Below, piece after piece: positions 18,162 to 27,197 of a DNA stretch of 64,000 nucleotides. Made by a program: the position numbers and the translations under genes. Positions within the stretch are counted from its first letter, which is position 1; each line of letters starts with the position of its first letter. Origin of the DNA: an uncultured Muribaculaceae bacterium (GTDB taxonomy: Bacteria > Bacteroidota > Bacteroidia > Bacteroidales > Muribaculaceae); NCBI GenBank assembly GCA_944321725.1, contig CALUMI010000007.1:23993-87992 (forward strand). The letters are read 5' to 3'. The notes under the pieces were generated by a model. The model did no database searches. It was not told the DNA's origin and saw only the letters and a list, made by a program, of their open reading frames with translations.

Positions 18162-19079
18162 ATGAAAATTTTAGTTGCTACAGAAAAACCGTTTGCGGCT
18201 GTTGCCGTTGAAGGTATACGGAAAGTCGTGGAAGAGTCGGGAAATGAGCTTATATTGCTTGAAAAAGGCACGAAAGACGACCTTATAAAAGCTGTAAGCG
18301 ACGCTGAGGGGCTCATCGTCAGAAGCGACATAGTAGACACAGCCGTACTCGATGCCGCAAAAAGGCTGAAAGTAATCGTACGCGCCGGAGCCGGTGTCGA
18401 CAACATTGACCTCGCTGCTGCCAAAGAGCGCGGAATATGTGTGATGAACACACCGGGACAAAACTCCAACGCTGTGGCTGAGTTGGTGTTCGGTATGCTT
18501 GTCACAATGATACGCAACCGATATAACGGTACATCGGGAACAGAGCTGAAAGGCAAGACACTCGGCATCCACGCCTACGGGCAGGTGGGACGCAACGTGG
18601 CACGCATCGCAAAAGGGTTCGGCATGGAAGTATCGGCTCTCGACCCGTTTGTAAGCGACGACACAATGGCTGCCGACAATGTAAATCCCGTGCACAGCAT
18701 CGAAGAGCTTTACAAAAACAACCAATACGTTTCTCTCCACATACCGGCCACAGCCGAAACACGCAAGTCGGTAGGAAAATCATTGATAACGCTAATGCCG
18801 AAAAACGGCATACTTGTCAACACGGCAAGAAAAGAGATAATCGACGAGGAAAGTCTTGCCGACGCCATGAGAGAAAGAGAGGATTTGCGCTATATAGCGG
18901 ATGTAAAGCCTGACGCGTCCGACAAGTTCATTGAAGAGTTTGGCGAAAGGGTGATGTTCACCCCAAAGAAAATGGGAGCGCAAACAGCCGAAGCCAATAT
19001 CAACGCCGGAATAGCCGCCGCCAAACAAACAGTGGCATTCCTGAAAGACGGTTGGAACAAATATCAGGTAAACAAATAA
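18162..19079 (+). CDS. serA: D-3-phosphoglycerate dehydrogenase, short form with Lys in place of catalytic His
   Basis: NAD-dependent oxidation of 3-phosphoglycerate, the first step of serine synthesis. It has only 305 residues and no ACT or ASB regulatory domain. The Rossmann motif is GIHAYGQVGRNVARIAKGFG with an Asp ending the second strand (SALDPF). The substrate arginine region is VRAGAGVDNID, and the catalytic Arg and Glu are expected near NTARKEIIDEESL and the following loop. The usual catalytic histidine segment (H-x-G-A-S/T-T) reads TPKKMGAQTAEAN, so His is replaced. Short enzymes with Lys here are known as type IIIK phosphoglycerate dehydrogenases, as in Entamoeba. It probably still works, in operon with serC. 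Confidence 0.92.
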   Translation: MKILVATEKPFAAVAVEGIRKVVEESGNELILLEKGTKDDLIKAVSDAEGLIVRSDIVDTAVLDAAKRLKVIVRAGAGVDNIDLAAAKERGICVMNTPGQNSNAVAELVFGMLVTMIRNRYNGTSGTELKGKTLGIHAYGQVGRNVARIAKGFGMEVSALDPFVSDDTMAADNVNPVHSIEELYKNNQYVSLHIPATAETRKSVGKSLITLMPKNGILVNTARKEIIDEESLADAMREREDLRYIADVKPDASDKFIEEFGERVMFTPKKMGAQTAEANINAGIAAAKQTVAFLKDGWNKYQVNK

Positions 19080-19127
19080 AAGGAAACAATTCAATTACAG
19101 TTTTTTCATAGTATATTTTATGCAGGG

Positions 19128-19160
19128 ATCCCGCCGACGTGAGTCGCCGGGATTTTTTTA
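19128..19160 (+). terminator. intrinsic terminator of serC-serA
   Basis: ATCCCGCCGAC (19128-19138) pairs with GTCGCCGGGAT (19143-19153) with one mismatch around a GTGA loop, followed by a run of seven T. It separates the serine operon from the convergent utilisation locus. Confidence 0.85.
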
Positions 19161-19174
19161 TCCACACCATGCAC

Positions 19175-20095
19175 CTACATTACCCATGTAGTTATGGTAT
19201 GGGCTTTAATAATGGATTGAGAATTGTATCCGTCAATCCACATCCCGTACTTTATATCTTTATCAGTACGATTAAGCACCACTACCACCAATTTGTTGTC
19301 AGGATTCAAATAGGCAACCGTTTCTAATTGCGAACGGTTTGAAGAGGCGGCAACCCTCTTTGCTCCACGTTTTATAAACTTAGAGAAATGACCTATATAC
19401 CAATAAGCATAAGTATAGTGCAGCTCTCCTGTTTCCACATCGGCATGAACCGGCGCGAAACCGTACTCTTTTATAAACTTAACATAATATTCCGCCCATA
19501 CAGGATAATACTTTTCCAGCAAATGCCCGCCGGCAAGCATCGAATTATTTGTCTTCATCCATGCCGGAGGCGACCACGGCGCGAAAAACAGCAAAAACTC
19601 ATCGCCAATTTTCCGCATCGCATCCTTTATCAAAGGGATTCGATATCGCTCATCATGAGAAACATCAAAACTGTTCAAACTATTGTCGCCCTCATTGATA
19701 TAAATATAATTCTCTGAAGAAAAATCGCAACTGTTCATGTGAGTACGAACCAAATTATAACCGATGCCTTTCTCATCGTCATAATAAGCCTCTATCAACT
19801 CTTCACGCTTGTCTTCCGGAAGTTTGGCATACACTTCGGCAGAAGCGTCGGTAATAGCGCCTCCAAAACCTAAAAATGTTTCAAACTGATGCTTCGCATC
19901 AATAAAAATATAAGCGTCACCCTCCAACGGCTGCCCGTATTTCTCAAAAGGCGCGGAATTCGAACGCTTAATATGTTTCCCTTCGGATTTCGATGTCGTA
20001 TAAACATCGGCAATGGCACCGTCTAAATCTGCAGCGGAAACAAGCGATAACGGCCAAAAAGCCGTTATCGCCATAAGAAAACATATTTTATTCAT
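19175..20095 (-). CDS. GH30-like protein lacking the catalytic core
   Basis: Related to GH30 beta-glucosidases/glucanases but only 306 residues, against about 480-500 for the family. The signal peptide (MNKICFLMAITAFWPLSLVSA) and N-terminal barrel strands are intact: ETFLGFGGAITDASAEVY, YNLVRTHMNSCDFS, FFAPWSPPAWMKTN. After EYYVKFIKEYG the chain jumps directly to FAPVHADVETGELHYT and the C-terminal beta-sandwich (YWYIGHFSKFIKRGAKRV). The missing part normally carries both catalytic glutamates (the N-E-P acid/base and the later nucleophile), so the product is expected to be inactive. The frame is preserved across the gap. It overlaps the GH172 gene by 8 bases. The last gene of the locus may be decaying or may act as a binding protein. 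Confidence 0.8.
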   Translation of the reverse strand: MNKICFLMAITAFWPLSLVSAADLDGAIADVYTTSKSEGKHIKRSNSAPFEKYGQPLEGDAYIFIDAKHQFETFLGFGGAITDASAEVYAKLPEDKREELIEAYYDDEKGIGYNLVRTHMNSCDFSSENYIYINEGDNSLNSFDVSHDERYRIPLIKDAMRKIGDEFLLFFAPWSPPAWMKTNNSMLAGGHLLEKYYPVWAEYYVKFIKEYGFAPVHADVETGELHYTYAYWYIGHFSKFIKRGAKRVAASSNRSQLETVAYLNPDNKLVVVVLNRTDKDIKYGMWIDGYNSQSIIKAHTITTWVM

Positions 20096-21272
20096 TTCCC
20101 CACAATTTTGCGCCGTTACCCTTGTTTTTGCGCCACTCATGACGCCATTTCATTATCTCCACAGTATCAATCAAAGGCTTTATGGCGCGTTCTTCTTTCG
20201 ACGGGGCAACCGGCAGCGCACATGCTTCCGACTGATACCAATAAGCCACTGTCGCAATGTCCAAAGTCAGGCAATTATTATGCCCGTGCTCTATGGTGGC
20301 TTTCAACGACTTGTCGAAATAAACCGGATCGTCGATGAAAAAGCGATAAACATGGGTACGTCCCAACCAGCCAATATTGTCATTCACACGCGGATAGCCG
20401 AAATAAGGATGGCAGAAAGGCTGCTTCGGACACCACGAGGTGTTGAAGAAATCCTCTGTGCCTGTACCTATAATCGAAGGAGTGTCCTCCCCGTCGATAA
20501 ACCACATGTCGTCGCCCTCGCCATACCACATCGGCGAAGGATTTTGCACATAATAATTAATCCCTACAAAATGCCCTTTCCCTTTAATGTCGGCAAACAC
20601 ATAATTATCCTTGCCGGTAGTGTTCTCTGTTTGAGGGCCAAGCACACCCCATTCCGTTTCTCCTTCCGGCAAAGCCTCCGTAAGCTCATGGTTATACCAA
20701 GCATGAAAACGCCCCATGTCATCCGGCAGTTTTTCCATCGACACATAATCAACATAATAATAGAAGCAATCTATATTACGGTCTGTCTGGTTCTCTATTT
20801 CTATCCTCGCGCCTTTCTCAAAGGGCATGGCAAAATAGCACGACAGACCCGTCCCGTCATTAGGACCGGCCGACAAAGGAAATGACGCATAATTATAGGC
20901 CTCATTCCAGCCTTGCCCGAAAAACGGGCCTATAGGCGACTCAACGGAAGGATATTCGTTGCCGTCCCAATACATGCGGATTATGATGTCGTTGCGGCAC
21001 AAGTCGGCAGGTCCCGGAGCTATTGTAGCCCAAATATGGTTTATAACTCCCGCACCTTTGATGTCGGCAAGCACAGCCTTCTCGCCCGGCTTGATATCCT
21101 TCAAATGGTCACGATTGTTTCCTGAGCGGTCATAGCTGCTTATGCGATGACTTTTAACCCCGCTCCGCATTTTAGTCAAAGTCATCATGTCGCTCGACAA
21201 ATTAACTTGGGCAGCAGCGCCCGCCACTGCCAACACGGCAATTATTGCCGCAAACATTCTTCTGATTCTCAT
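20088..21272 (-). CDS. GH172 (DUF2961) exported glycoside hydrolase
   Basis: A 394-residue exported protein of the DUF2961 family, now GH172, whose known members act on fructofuranose or arabinofuranose linkages. The signal peptide is at 1-21 (AVLAVAGAAAQ). Family landmarks are AGVINHIWATI, RMYWDGNEYPSVESPIGPFFGQG, MPFEKGARIEIENQT, IDGEDTPSIIGTGTEDFFN and the acidic GEGDDMWFIDGE. The conserved Glu in GTGTEDFF lies in the expected active site. In this locus it sits with beta-glucanases, so the true substrate is open. A terminator separates it from the GH3 gene upstream, so it and the GH30 gene may be expressed at a lower level. Confidence 0.8.
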   Translation of the reverse strand: MRIRRMFAAIIAVLAVAGAAAQVNLSSDMMTLTKMRSGVKSHRISSYDRSGNNRDHLKDIKPGEKAVLADIKGAGVINHIWATIAPGPADLCRNDIIIRMYWDGNEYPSVESPIGPFFGQGWNEAYNYASFPLSAGPNDGTGLSCYFAMPFEKGARIEIENQTDRNIDCFYYYVDYVSMEKLPDDMGRFHAWYNHELTEALPEGETEWGVLGPQTENTTGKDNYVFADIKGKGHFVGINYYVQNPSPMWYGEGDDMWFIDGEDTPSIIGTGTEDFFNTSWCPKQPFCHPYFGYPRVNDNIGWLGRTHVYRFFIDDPVYFDKSLKATIEHGHNNCLTLDIATVAYWYQSEACALPVAPSKEERAIKPLIDTVEIMKWRHEWRKNKGNGAKLWGNE

Positions 21273-21308
21273 AGACTTATATTATTAATGGCTAAATGTG
21301 ATTTGCAA

Positions 21309-21344
21309 TAAAAAACCCTATCCTACCTTCACGGAGGATAGGGC
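21309..21344 (-). terminator. intrinsic terminator inside the utilisation locus
   Basis: On the minus strand CCTATCCT pairs with AGGATAGG around a 10-base loop (stem arms 21335-21343 and 21316-21324), followed by G and six T. It lies after the GH3 stop and before GH172, so it should reduce transcription of the last two genes. Confidence 0.85.
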
Positions 21345-21380
21345 ACCGAAACATTTATTCTGATTATGAAGAGAGTTACA

Positions 21381-23657
21381 TTACTTCAACACGAAGCTCT
21401 TCTCCTGAACATCGCGGCTGTTGGGGCCTACCATAACCTTAAATTCGCCCGGCTCGCACACATATTCAAGATTTGAGTTATAGAACTTCAAAGATTCCGC
21501 GTCAATCTTGAACGAAACGGTCTTGCTTTCGCCTTTCTTCAAGCTGATGCGCTCAAAGCCTTTCAACTCCTTGACAGGACGGACAACAGAGCCGACCATG
21601 TCGCGGATATACATTTGCACAATCTCATCGGCATCATAATTTCCCGTATTGGTTACTGTAACCGATGCCGTAATAGAGCCGTTTTCAGTCATATTATCCG
21701 CGCTGAGAGTCAAGTCGCCATACTCGAATGTGGTGTAAGACAATCCATAGCCGAATGGATACAACGGATAATTCGGGCTGTCCAAATAACCGGTTTTAAA
21801 TTTGGTGAACCAGCCGTCGGCAGGAAGCGGGCGGCCTGTATTGTACTCATTGTAGCTCATCGGAAGCTGACCCACCGTCAACGGGAAAGAAGTGGTCAAC
21901 TTGCCGCTCGGAGAATAATCGCCAAACAACACATCGGGGACAGCGTCGGCAGTTTCACTTCCGGCAAACCACACATTCAAGATAGCCGGCACATTGGCAT
22001 CCTCCCATGTCAAAACCACCGGACGGCCTGTAAACAATACCAACACAACCGGTTTGCCTGTGGCAAGCAACGCTTTCAAAAGGTCGCGCTGCGCATCAGG
22101 CATCTCAAGATTGGTACGGCTGCTCGATTCTCCGCTCATTTCCGACGACTCGCCCAAAGCGGCGACAATCACATCGGCCTGAGCAGCAACTGCAAGAGCC
22201 TCGTCGAGCATTTCTTTGTCACTGCGGCTATCGCGCATCTCACGGCCAAACATCGTGGCATCGGCCTCGCGCTTGGCATCATACATCAAATTAGAGCCTT
22301 TGGCATACAAAATCTCGGCCTTGTCGCCGACTGCGCGCCGCATACCCTCAAGCAGCGTGGAATACTTGTCAAACACAGCCGCAACACTCCATGTGCCCGG
22401 CATATTGGCGCGTGTATTGGCAAGCGGACCAACCAAAGCAATCTTGCCCTTGCGCTCCAACGGCAGCACGTTGCCCTGATTTTTCAACAGCACAAACGAC
22501 TCGCGGGCTATCTCACGCGCGGCAGCACGTGTTTCATCCGTAAGTATTTGTTTCTCGCGACGGCCTAAATCGCAATATTTATACGGGTCTTTAAACAAGC
22601 CCAATTTATATTTTGCCTCAAGAATGCGGCGGCATGCCGTATTCACCTCTTCTTCCGAAACTTTTTCTTCCTTGACCGATTTCTCTATCGTTCCTATGAA
22701 CCCTTCGGAAACCATATCCATATCCAACCCGGCTTTCAACGCCAACGCCGACACTTGCTGCAAATCGCCCATTCCATGTGCTATCATCTCATATATGCCG
22801 GTATAATCGGAAACAACAAATCCGTCGAATCCCCATTGGTTGCGAAGCACTTCTGTCAGCAGCCATTTGTTGCCTGTGGCAGGAATGCCATCCACAACGT
22901 TGAACGAAGCCATAAAACTTGCCGCTCCGGCCTCTACAGCTGCCTTATATGGCGGGAAATAATCATTGTACATGCGCCAATGGCTCATATCCACCGTATT
23001 GTAGTCGCGTCCGCCCTCCGGAGCTCCGTAAAGCGCAAAATGCTTCACGCAGGCAAGTATCTGGTCATTGCTTGTCAAGTCGCCCTGATAGCCTTTCACC
23101 ATTGCCTCCGCTATGCGCGAGCCAAGATAGGCATCTTCGCCATTGCCTTCGGAAACACGTCCCCAACGCGCGTCATGGCAGACATCTACCATCGGGCTGA
23201 ATGTCCAATTTATTCCATCGGCACTCGCCTCAGTAGCGGCAATGCGAGCCGAACGCTCAACAGCCTCCATGTCCCACGTGCAAGAAAGTCCCAACGGTAT
23301 AGGGAATATGGTTTCATAACCGTGTATAACATCCATACCGAAAATCAAAGGAATGCCGAGCCGGCTTTCCTCAACGGCTATTTTTTGTACGTCGCGTATG
23401 CGGTCAACTCCTTTAAGGTTGAACAAACCGCCCACCTGACCCTTACGAATCTGTCCGGCAACATCGCTGCTCTTTGCCTCGCCGGTAACAATTTCTCCCG
23501 TGACAGGCAAGTTGAGTTGGCCGATTTTCTCCTGAAGGGTCATCTTTTTCATCAGGTTGTCAATAAAACTATCCATCTCTGCGTCGCCGGCAGCCGCCAC
23601 AGGAGCCACAGCGGAAGCCATCAACGCGGACGCGAATAACAATTTGGTTAACTTCAT
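21381..23657 (-). CDS. bglX: GH3 beta-glucosidase
   Basis: Periplasmic exo-acting glycosidase, 758 residues. A signal peptide (cleavage near VAAAGDAE, about residue 24) is followed by the GH3 N-terminal barrel. It has the substrate-binding KHFALYG segment (205-211) and the nucleophile Asp284 in GFVVSDYTG. The alpha/beta sandwich follows, and a fibronectin type III-like domain closes the chain (residues about 655-750, DEIVQMYIRDMVGSVVRPVKELKGFERI). In Bacteroides a GH3 paired with GH144 cleaves sophoro-oligosaccharides to glucose, which fits its neighbour. The symbol follows the general BglX architecture; exact linkage specificity is inferred from context. Confidence 0.88.
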   Translation of the reverse strand: MKLTKLLFASALMASAVAPVAAAGDAEMDSFIDNLMKKMTLQEKIGQLNLPVTGEIVTGEAKSSDVAGQIRKGQVGGLFNLKGVDRIRDVQKIAVEESRLGIPLIFGMDVIHGYETIFPIPLGLSCTWDMEAVERSARIAATEASADGINWTFSPMVDVCHDARWGRVSEGNGEDAYLGSRIAEAMVKGYQGDLTSNDQILACVKHFALYGAPEGGRDYNTVDMSHWRMYNDYFPPYKAAVEAGAASFMASFNVVDGIPATGNKWLLTEVLRNQWGFDGFVVSDYTGIYEMIAHGMGDLQQVSALALKAGLDMDMVSEGFIGTIEKSVKEEKVSEEEVNTACRRILEAKYKLGLFKDPYKYCDLGRREKQILTDETRAAAREIARESFVLLKNQGNVLPLERKGKIALVGPLANTRANMPGTWSVAAVFDKYSTLLEGMRRAVGDKAEILYAKGSNLMYDAKREADATMFGREMRDSRSDKEMLDEALAVAAQADVIVAALGESSEMSGESSSRTNLEMPDAQRDLLKALLATGKPVVLVLFTGRPVVLTWEDANVPAILNVWFAGSETADAVPDVLFGDYSPSGKLTTSFPLTVGQLPMSYNEYNTGRPLPADGWFTKFKTGYLDSPNYPLYPFGYGLSYTTFEYGDLTLSADNMTENGSITASVTVTNTGNYDADEIVQMYIRDMVGSVVRPVKELKGFERISLKKGESKTVSFKIDAESLKFYNSNLEYVCEPGEFKVMVGPNSRDVQEKSFVLK

Positions 23658-23678
23658 AAGAATTAATGCATTAATAGT

Positions 23679-25058
23679 TTATTTGTTAATTGTAAATCCG
23701 AGCTTTTGCAGACCTGCCTGCACCTCCTGACAACTCATAAACAGCTTCCACAACAATCCGCTGCGGTAGTTCTCAATCATCGGAGCTATCGTAAGCTGGT
23801 CTATAGCCAAATAACGTGGAAGTGTCCAATTATATTGTTCGGAGAAAGCGTCAAAAAATCCGTATTTTCCCCAAATCCACTCGCCTTTGCCATAAAAATA
23901 TTTCAATGCCCGCATCGATTCTTCCGGCGTATAAGGAAAACTCGACAATGCGGCAGTCGGTGTAATTACGCCCAAGTCATTGTCGCCCGGACAATGGGCA
24001 GCATATCCGTTGACCGAATAGCTTGCCGTCAATCCCCAGCAATTCTCGCCATAGCCCTTATAATTCTTCGGGTTATCCACACAATAAGCATAATCGCTCA
24101 TGGCATGGTTGCGCGTTACGTTCCAATAGTCGGCATAACGGTCTTTCAAGCCGCGCGGGTCAAGACCTATATAAGAATAATGCGCCCAAAACAACGGGCC
24201 GCCAAGCTCTTCCGCATAATTATGGCTTAATTCCAACGGATAGCCGTAGGGAGCCGAGTCGGATATAAACGAGCCGTTACGCGCCCAGCCCTCATGGTAG
24301 CATTCAGCCGGAATGGAATGCGTTGGCGACGACGCGCCGAGTATATAAGTAATCAGACACTCGTTATAGCCTTCCAAAGGAAAGTTCATTTCCCACTGAT
24401 ATTCAGGCGACCAATGCCAATAAAGCACGTTCTTGCCGCCGTTGCGGTACCAGTCGAACTCCATTTCATGCCACAACTTGTTGATTTTGTCGATAATTTG
24501 CTTCTCAGCCTCCACATTCTTGTCCATATACTGCCTTACACACAACAGGCTTTGCATCAAGAAACAGCTCTCGACCAAATCGCCGCCGTTGTCTTTCTGT
24601 CCGAACGGTTTTACTTTCCCTGTCGGCCCGTCCAACCAATGCGGCCATACTCCATGAAAACGGTCGGCTTTAGTCAGATAATCCACAATCTTCGTCAATC
24701 GCTCCACACCGGCCTCACGGGTAATGAAACCGCGGTCCATAGCCACAATCAGGCCTGCCACACCGAAACCGCTTCCGCCGATAGTAACCGTCTTGGGGTC
24801 ATCGGCTCCATAATCGCCGTCGAGATGAATACGCTCATAGGCAAGACCCGATGTGCTGTCGGCGCCTTCCCACATATAATTGAAATGCACTTTCTGAATG
24901 AAATCGAGCAACGCGCTGTCGCTTGCGAACGTGTCCGGACGATTTTCCGCCTCCGAAACAATCGACGCGCCCCGTCCACCAATATTCTGCTCACCTTTGC
25001 AGCCTACAGCCACAACTGTAACTACAAACAACGACAATAATAAAATCAGCTTTTTCAT
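23679..25058 (-). CDS. GH144-type endo-beta-1,2-glucanase lipoprotein
   Basis: A 459-residue protein of the glucoamylase-like family (Pfam Glycoamylase), classified as GH144 where tested. The signal ends in the lipobox VAVGC (Cys20), so it is lipid-anchored and possibly surface-exposed. An (alpha/alpha)6-barrel pattern is suggested by HFNYMWEGADSTSGLAYERIH, TIGGSGFGVAGLIVAMDRGFI, GVWPHWLDG and NGGDLVESCFLMQSLL. Acidic residues in GGDLVES and DPRGLKDRYADYWN are candidates for catalysis. Characterised members cleave beta-1,2-glucan internally. It lies between GH43-like and GH3 genes with short gaps (9 and 21 bases). Confidence 0.78.
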   Translation of the reverse strand: MKKLILLLSLFVVTVVAVGCKGEQNIGGRGASIVSEAENRPDTFASDSALLDFIQKVHFNYMWEGADSTSGLAYERIHLDGDYGADDPKTVTIGGSGFGVAGLIVAMDRGFITREAGVERLTKIVDYLTKADRFHGVWPHWLDGPTGKVKPFGQKDNGGDLVESCFLMQSLLCVRQYMDKNVEAEKQIIDKINKLWHEMEFDWYRNGGKNVLYWHWSPEYQWEMNFPLEGYNECLITYILGASSPTHSIPAECYHEGWARNGSFISDSAPYGYPLELSHNYAEELGGPLFWAHYSYIGLDPRGLKDRYADYWNVTRNHAMSDYAYCVDNPKNYKGYGENCWGLTASYSVNGYAAHCPGDNDLGVITPTAALSSFPYTPEESMRALKYFYGKGEWIWGKYGFFDAFSEQYNWTLPRYLAIDQLTIAPMIENYRSGLLWKLFMSCQEVQAGLQKLGFTINK

Positions 25059-25067
25059 ATTCGTATT

Positions 25068-27173
25068 CTATATTTTAACGGTTTTACTTAAACTTGATTT
25101 TCCTGATTCTCCCAAAGCCTCTATCGCGAAATAATAGTCAGTGCCTTTATCAAGTCCGCGCATATCATACTTATTGTCGCCATAGACGGTTATCGTGTTA
25201 TACATTTTGTCGGGAGCAATACCGTAATAGATGTTGTAGCCGTAAGCTCCATCAGATTCTTCCCATTCTATCATGGCGTTGCGACTGTCGGCCTTGTCGC
25301 GCGTCACGGTAAATTTACCGACGGCACCGGGCGCGTCACCCCCCGCCGTGCCAAACACGCGAAACTCCGAAAGGCAGAAATTGCCCGAAGGCACATGCAG
25401 ATTTTCCAACTTCAGATAGCGCGTCTGCAAATCCGACTGCAATTCGATATAGTCATGCGGACAGTCGCGGTCGTTATCGCTTTTGTCTATGACAAGCTCC
25501 CACGTTTTCCCGTCGTTTGAGGCATAAATGCGATATTGATAATATATGTCGTTGGCACGGTTGTGCTGCACGGTTTTATGGTCATAGTAGTTCAACTGTA
25601 TAGCTTTCACAGTTTTCACCGCTCCCAAATCCATCATCAGCCATTCACCCGGATTTCCGGTTTTGGCTGACCAGAACGTGCGCATACTCTCGTCGGAAAG
25701 ATTTCCGGCGGAATAGATGCTGTCGGTACTCGAAACTGCCACTTTCTTGCCAAGCGAAAGAAGCATCCAACCCGTGAAACGCTCCGTCGGATTTTTTATG
25801 TCGCTGTCGGCGTTCCAATTCGGATAATCGCCGAAAGCCGCCGAGCTGTACATCACCCCGTCGCTGTCGAAAGCCGTAGGATAAAGTCCTATCCTGCGCT
25901 CAAACTTGTATTTCAACGACAACATGCAAGTCGACACATGCCAATAGTTGCCATTCAAATCGCAGAACGTGCCGCCATGTCCGCTGCCCTGCACAAATCC
26001 GCCCGGCTTGTAGCTCATCGGATTATGCTTTTGGTAGGTAAACGGGCCGAGAGGAGAATCGCCAACATACACACCATCGGCATATACTTTAAACTCTGTA
26101 CCCGGAGCCCCATACTGCAAATAGTATTTGCCGTTGTGCTTCGTCATCGATGCGCCTTCCGTGAAAGGGGCGAGCGTAGCCCCGTTGTCGTCATTGTTCA
26201 TTCCGAAACGCTCCCAACCATGCTCGTCGGGATAGAGCATAAGCACATCATGAATCTTGCTTATCGGATAAAAATCATCGCGGCTCAACTGCACGGCCTT
26301 CAACGGATACTCATTGCTTGATCCGTAATAAAGATACAGCTTGCCGTCGTCATCGAGGAAAAGATATGGATCCCACCACGGAAGCACGCCGCAATCCATC
26401 ACCCGCTTAAAGCGGCCGCTCTTGGGATTGGATGTGTACCACACCGGCAGCCCGTAGTATGTGGAACCTGTATAATAAAGCGTGTCGCCGCTCACAAATG
26501 CCGCCGGCGCACATTGGTCGTCGTCGGTTGGGCGGCGTTGGAAACTTGCCGGAGCAAAATCCCACTCGCTCAGATTTTTCGAATAATGGAAACCACCCTG
26601 ATTGGTAGAGAAAAGGAAGTATTCATCTTTATAGGTCAACCCCATCGGGTCAGCCGACGAGCGGAAAGAGCCGCTCGGACGCACATTGTTGTTGTACGGC
26701 TCGTAATTGTAACTGATGTTCATCGGGTTGCAATACGTGCGCGGACTGTAGGTGGAAGCGTCGTACCACCGTGTCGGCTTCGACGCGCGCCGACGCGCTA
26801 TTTCTTTGCGGTCGTCGTCGACGAGAGTGACATCCACTGCCAAATCCGTCAACTCCAACGGCATTTTAACAATCTTTTTACCGGGATAATACACATACAG
26901 GCAGCGATCGTTTTCTCCGCCCGTCAGGGCATAGCCGCCGTCCTTACCCGTAGTGCAATGAGCGGGACTTGCAAAAAACATCACAGTGGCGCCTTCCAAC
27001 GGGTTCCCTTGCTCGTCGCGCACCACGCCTTTTATAGTCCGCTGCTCAGTAACTGTAATATAATAATCGCTTATCTGACCCTTAACAACCTTTATAGAAT
27101 CGCCGGGAGCGGCGCCTGCCGGAGTGCCGGCAAGCGCAATTCCACAGCAAATCAATAACTTTTTTACCTTCAT
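25068..27173 (-). CDS. GH43-family glycosidase with N-terminal carboxypeptidase-like and C-terminal discoidin domains
   Basis: A 701-residue exported protein. After a signal peptide (1-21), a carboxypeptidase-regulatory-like beta domain (about 45-115: TIKGVVRDEQGNPLEGATVMFF) precedes a five-bladed propeller. All three GH43 catalytic positions can be seen: Asp in SSADPMGLTYKDEYFLF, Asp in WWDPYLFLDDDGKLYLYYG and Glu in FTEGASMTKHNGKYYLQYG. A discoidin (F5/8 type C) domain follows (about 490-600: SDESMRTFWSAKTGNPGEWLMMDLG), then a fibronectin type III module. The domains suggest surface glycan binding and cleavage. The substrate is not clear in a beta-glucan context; an arabinosyl or galactosyl side group is possible. 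Confidence 0.82.
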   Translation of the reverse strand: MKVKKLLICCGIALAGTPAGAAPGDSIKVVKGQISDYYITVTEQRTIKGVVRDEQGNPLEGATVMFFASPAHCTTGKDGGYALTGGENDRCLYVYYPGKKIVKMPLELTDLAVDVTLVDDDRKEIARRRASKPTRWYDASTYSPRTYCNPMNISYNYEPYNNNVRPSGSFRSSADPMGLTYKDEYFLFSTNQGGFHYSKNLSEWDFAPASFQRRPTDDDQCAPAAFVSGDTLYYTGSTYYGLPVWYTSNPKSGRFKRVMDCGVLPWWDPYLFLDDDGKLYLYYGSSNEYPLKAVQLSRDDFYPISKIHDVLMLYPDEHGWERFGMNNDDNGATLAPFTEGASMTKHNGKYYLQYGAPGTEFKVYADGVYVGDSPLGPFTYQKHNPMSYKPGGFVQGSGHGGTFCDLNGNYWHVSTCMLSLKYKFERRIGLYPTAFDSDGVMYSSAAFGDYPNWNADSDIKNPTERFTGWMLLSLGKKVAVSSTDSIYSAGNLSDESMRTFWSAKTGNPGEWLMMDLGAVKTVKAIQLNYYDHKTVQHNRANDIYYQYRIYASNDGKTWELVIDKSDNDRDCPHDYIELQSDLQTRYLKLENLHVPSGNFCLSEFRVFGTAGGDAPGAVGKFTVTRDKADSRNAMIEWEESDGAYGYNIYYGIAPDKMYNTITVYGDNKYDMRGLDKGTDYYFAIEALGESGKSSLSKTVKI

Positions 27174-27197
27174 AAAAACGCTATCGGATTTTTATCA

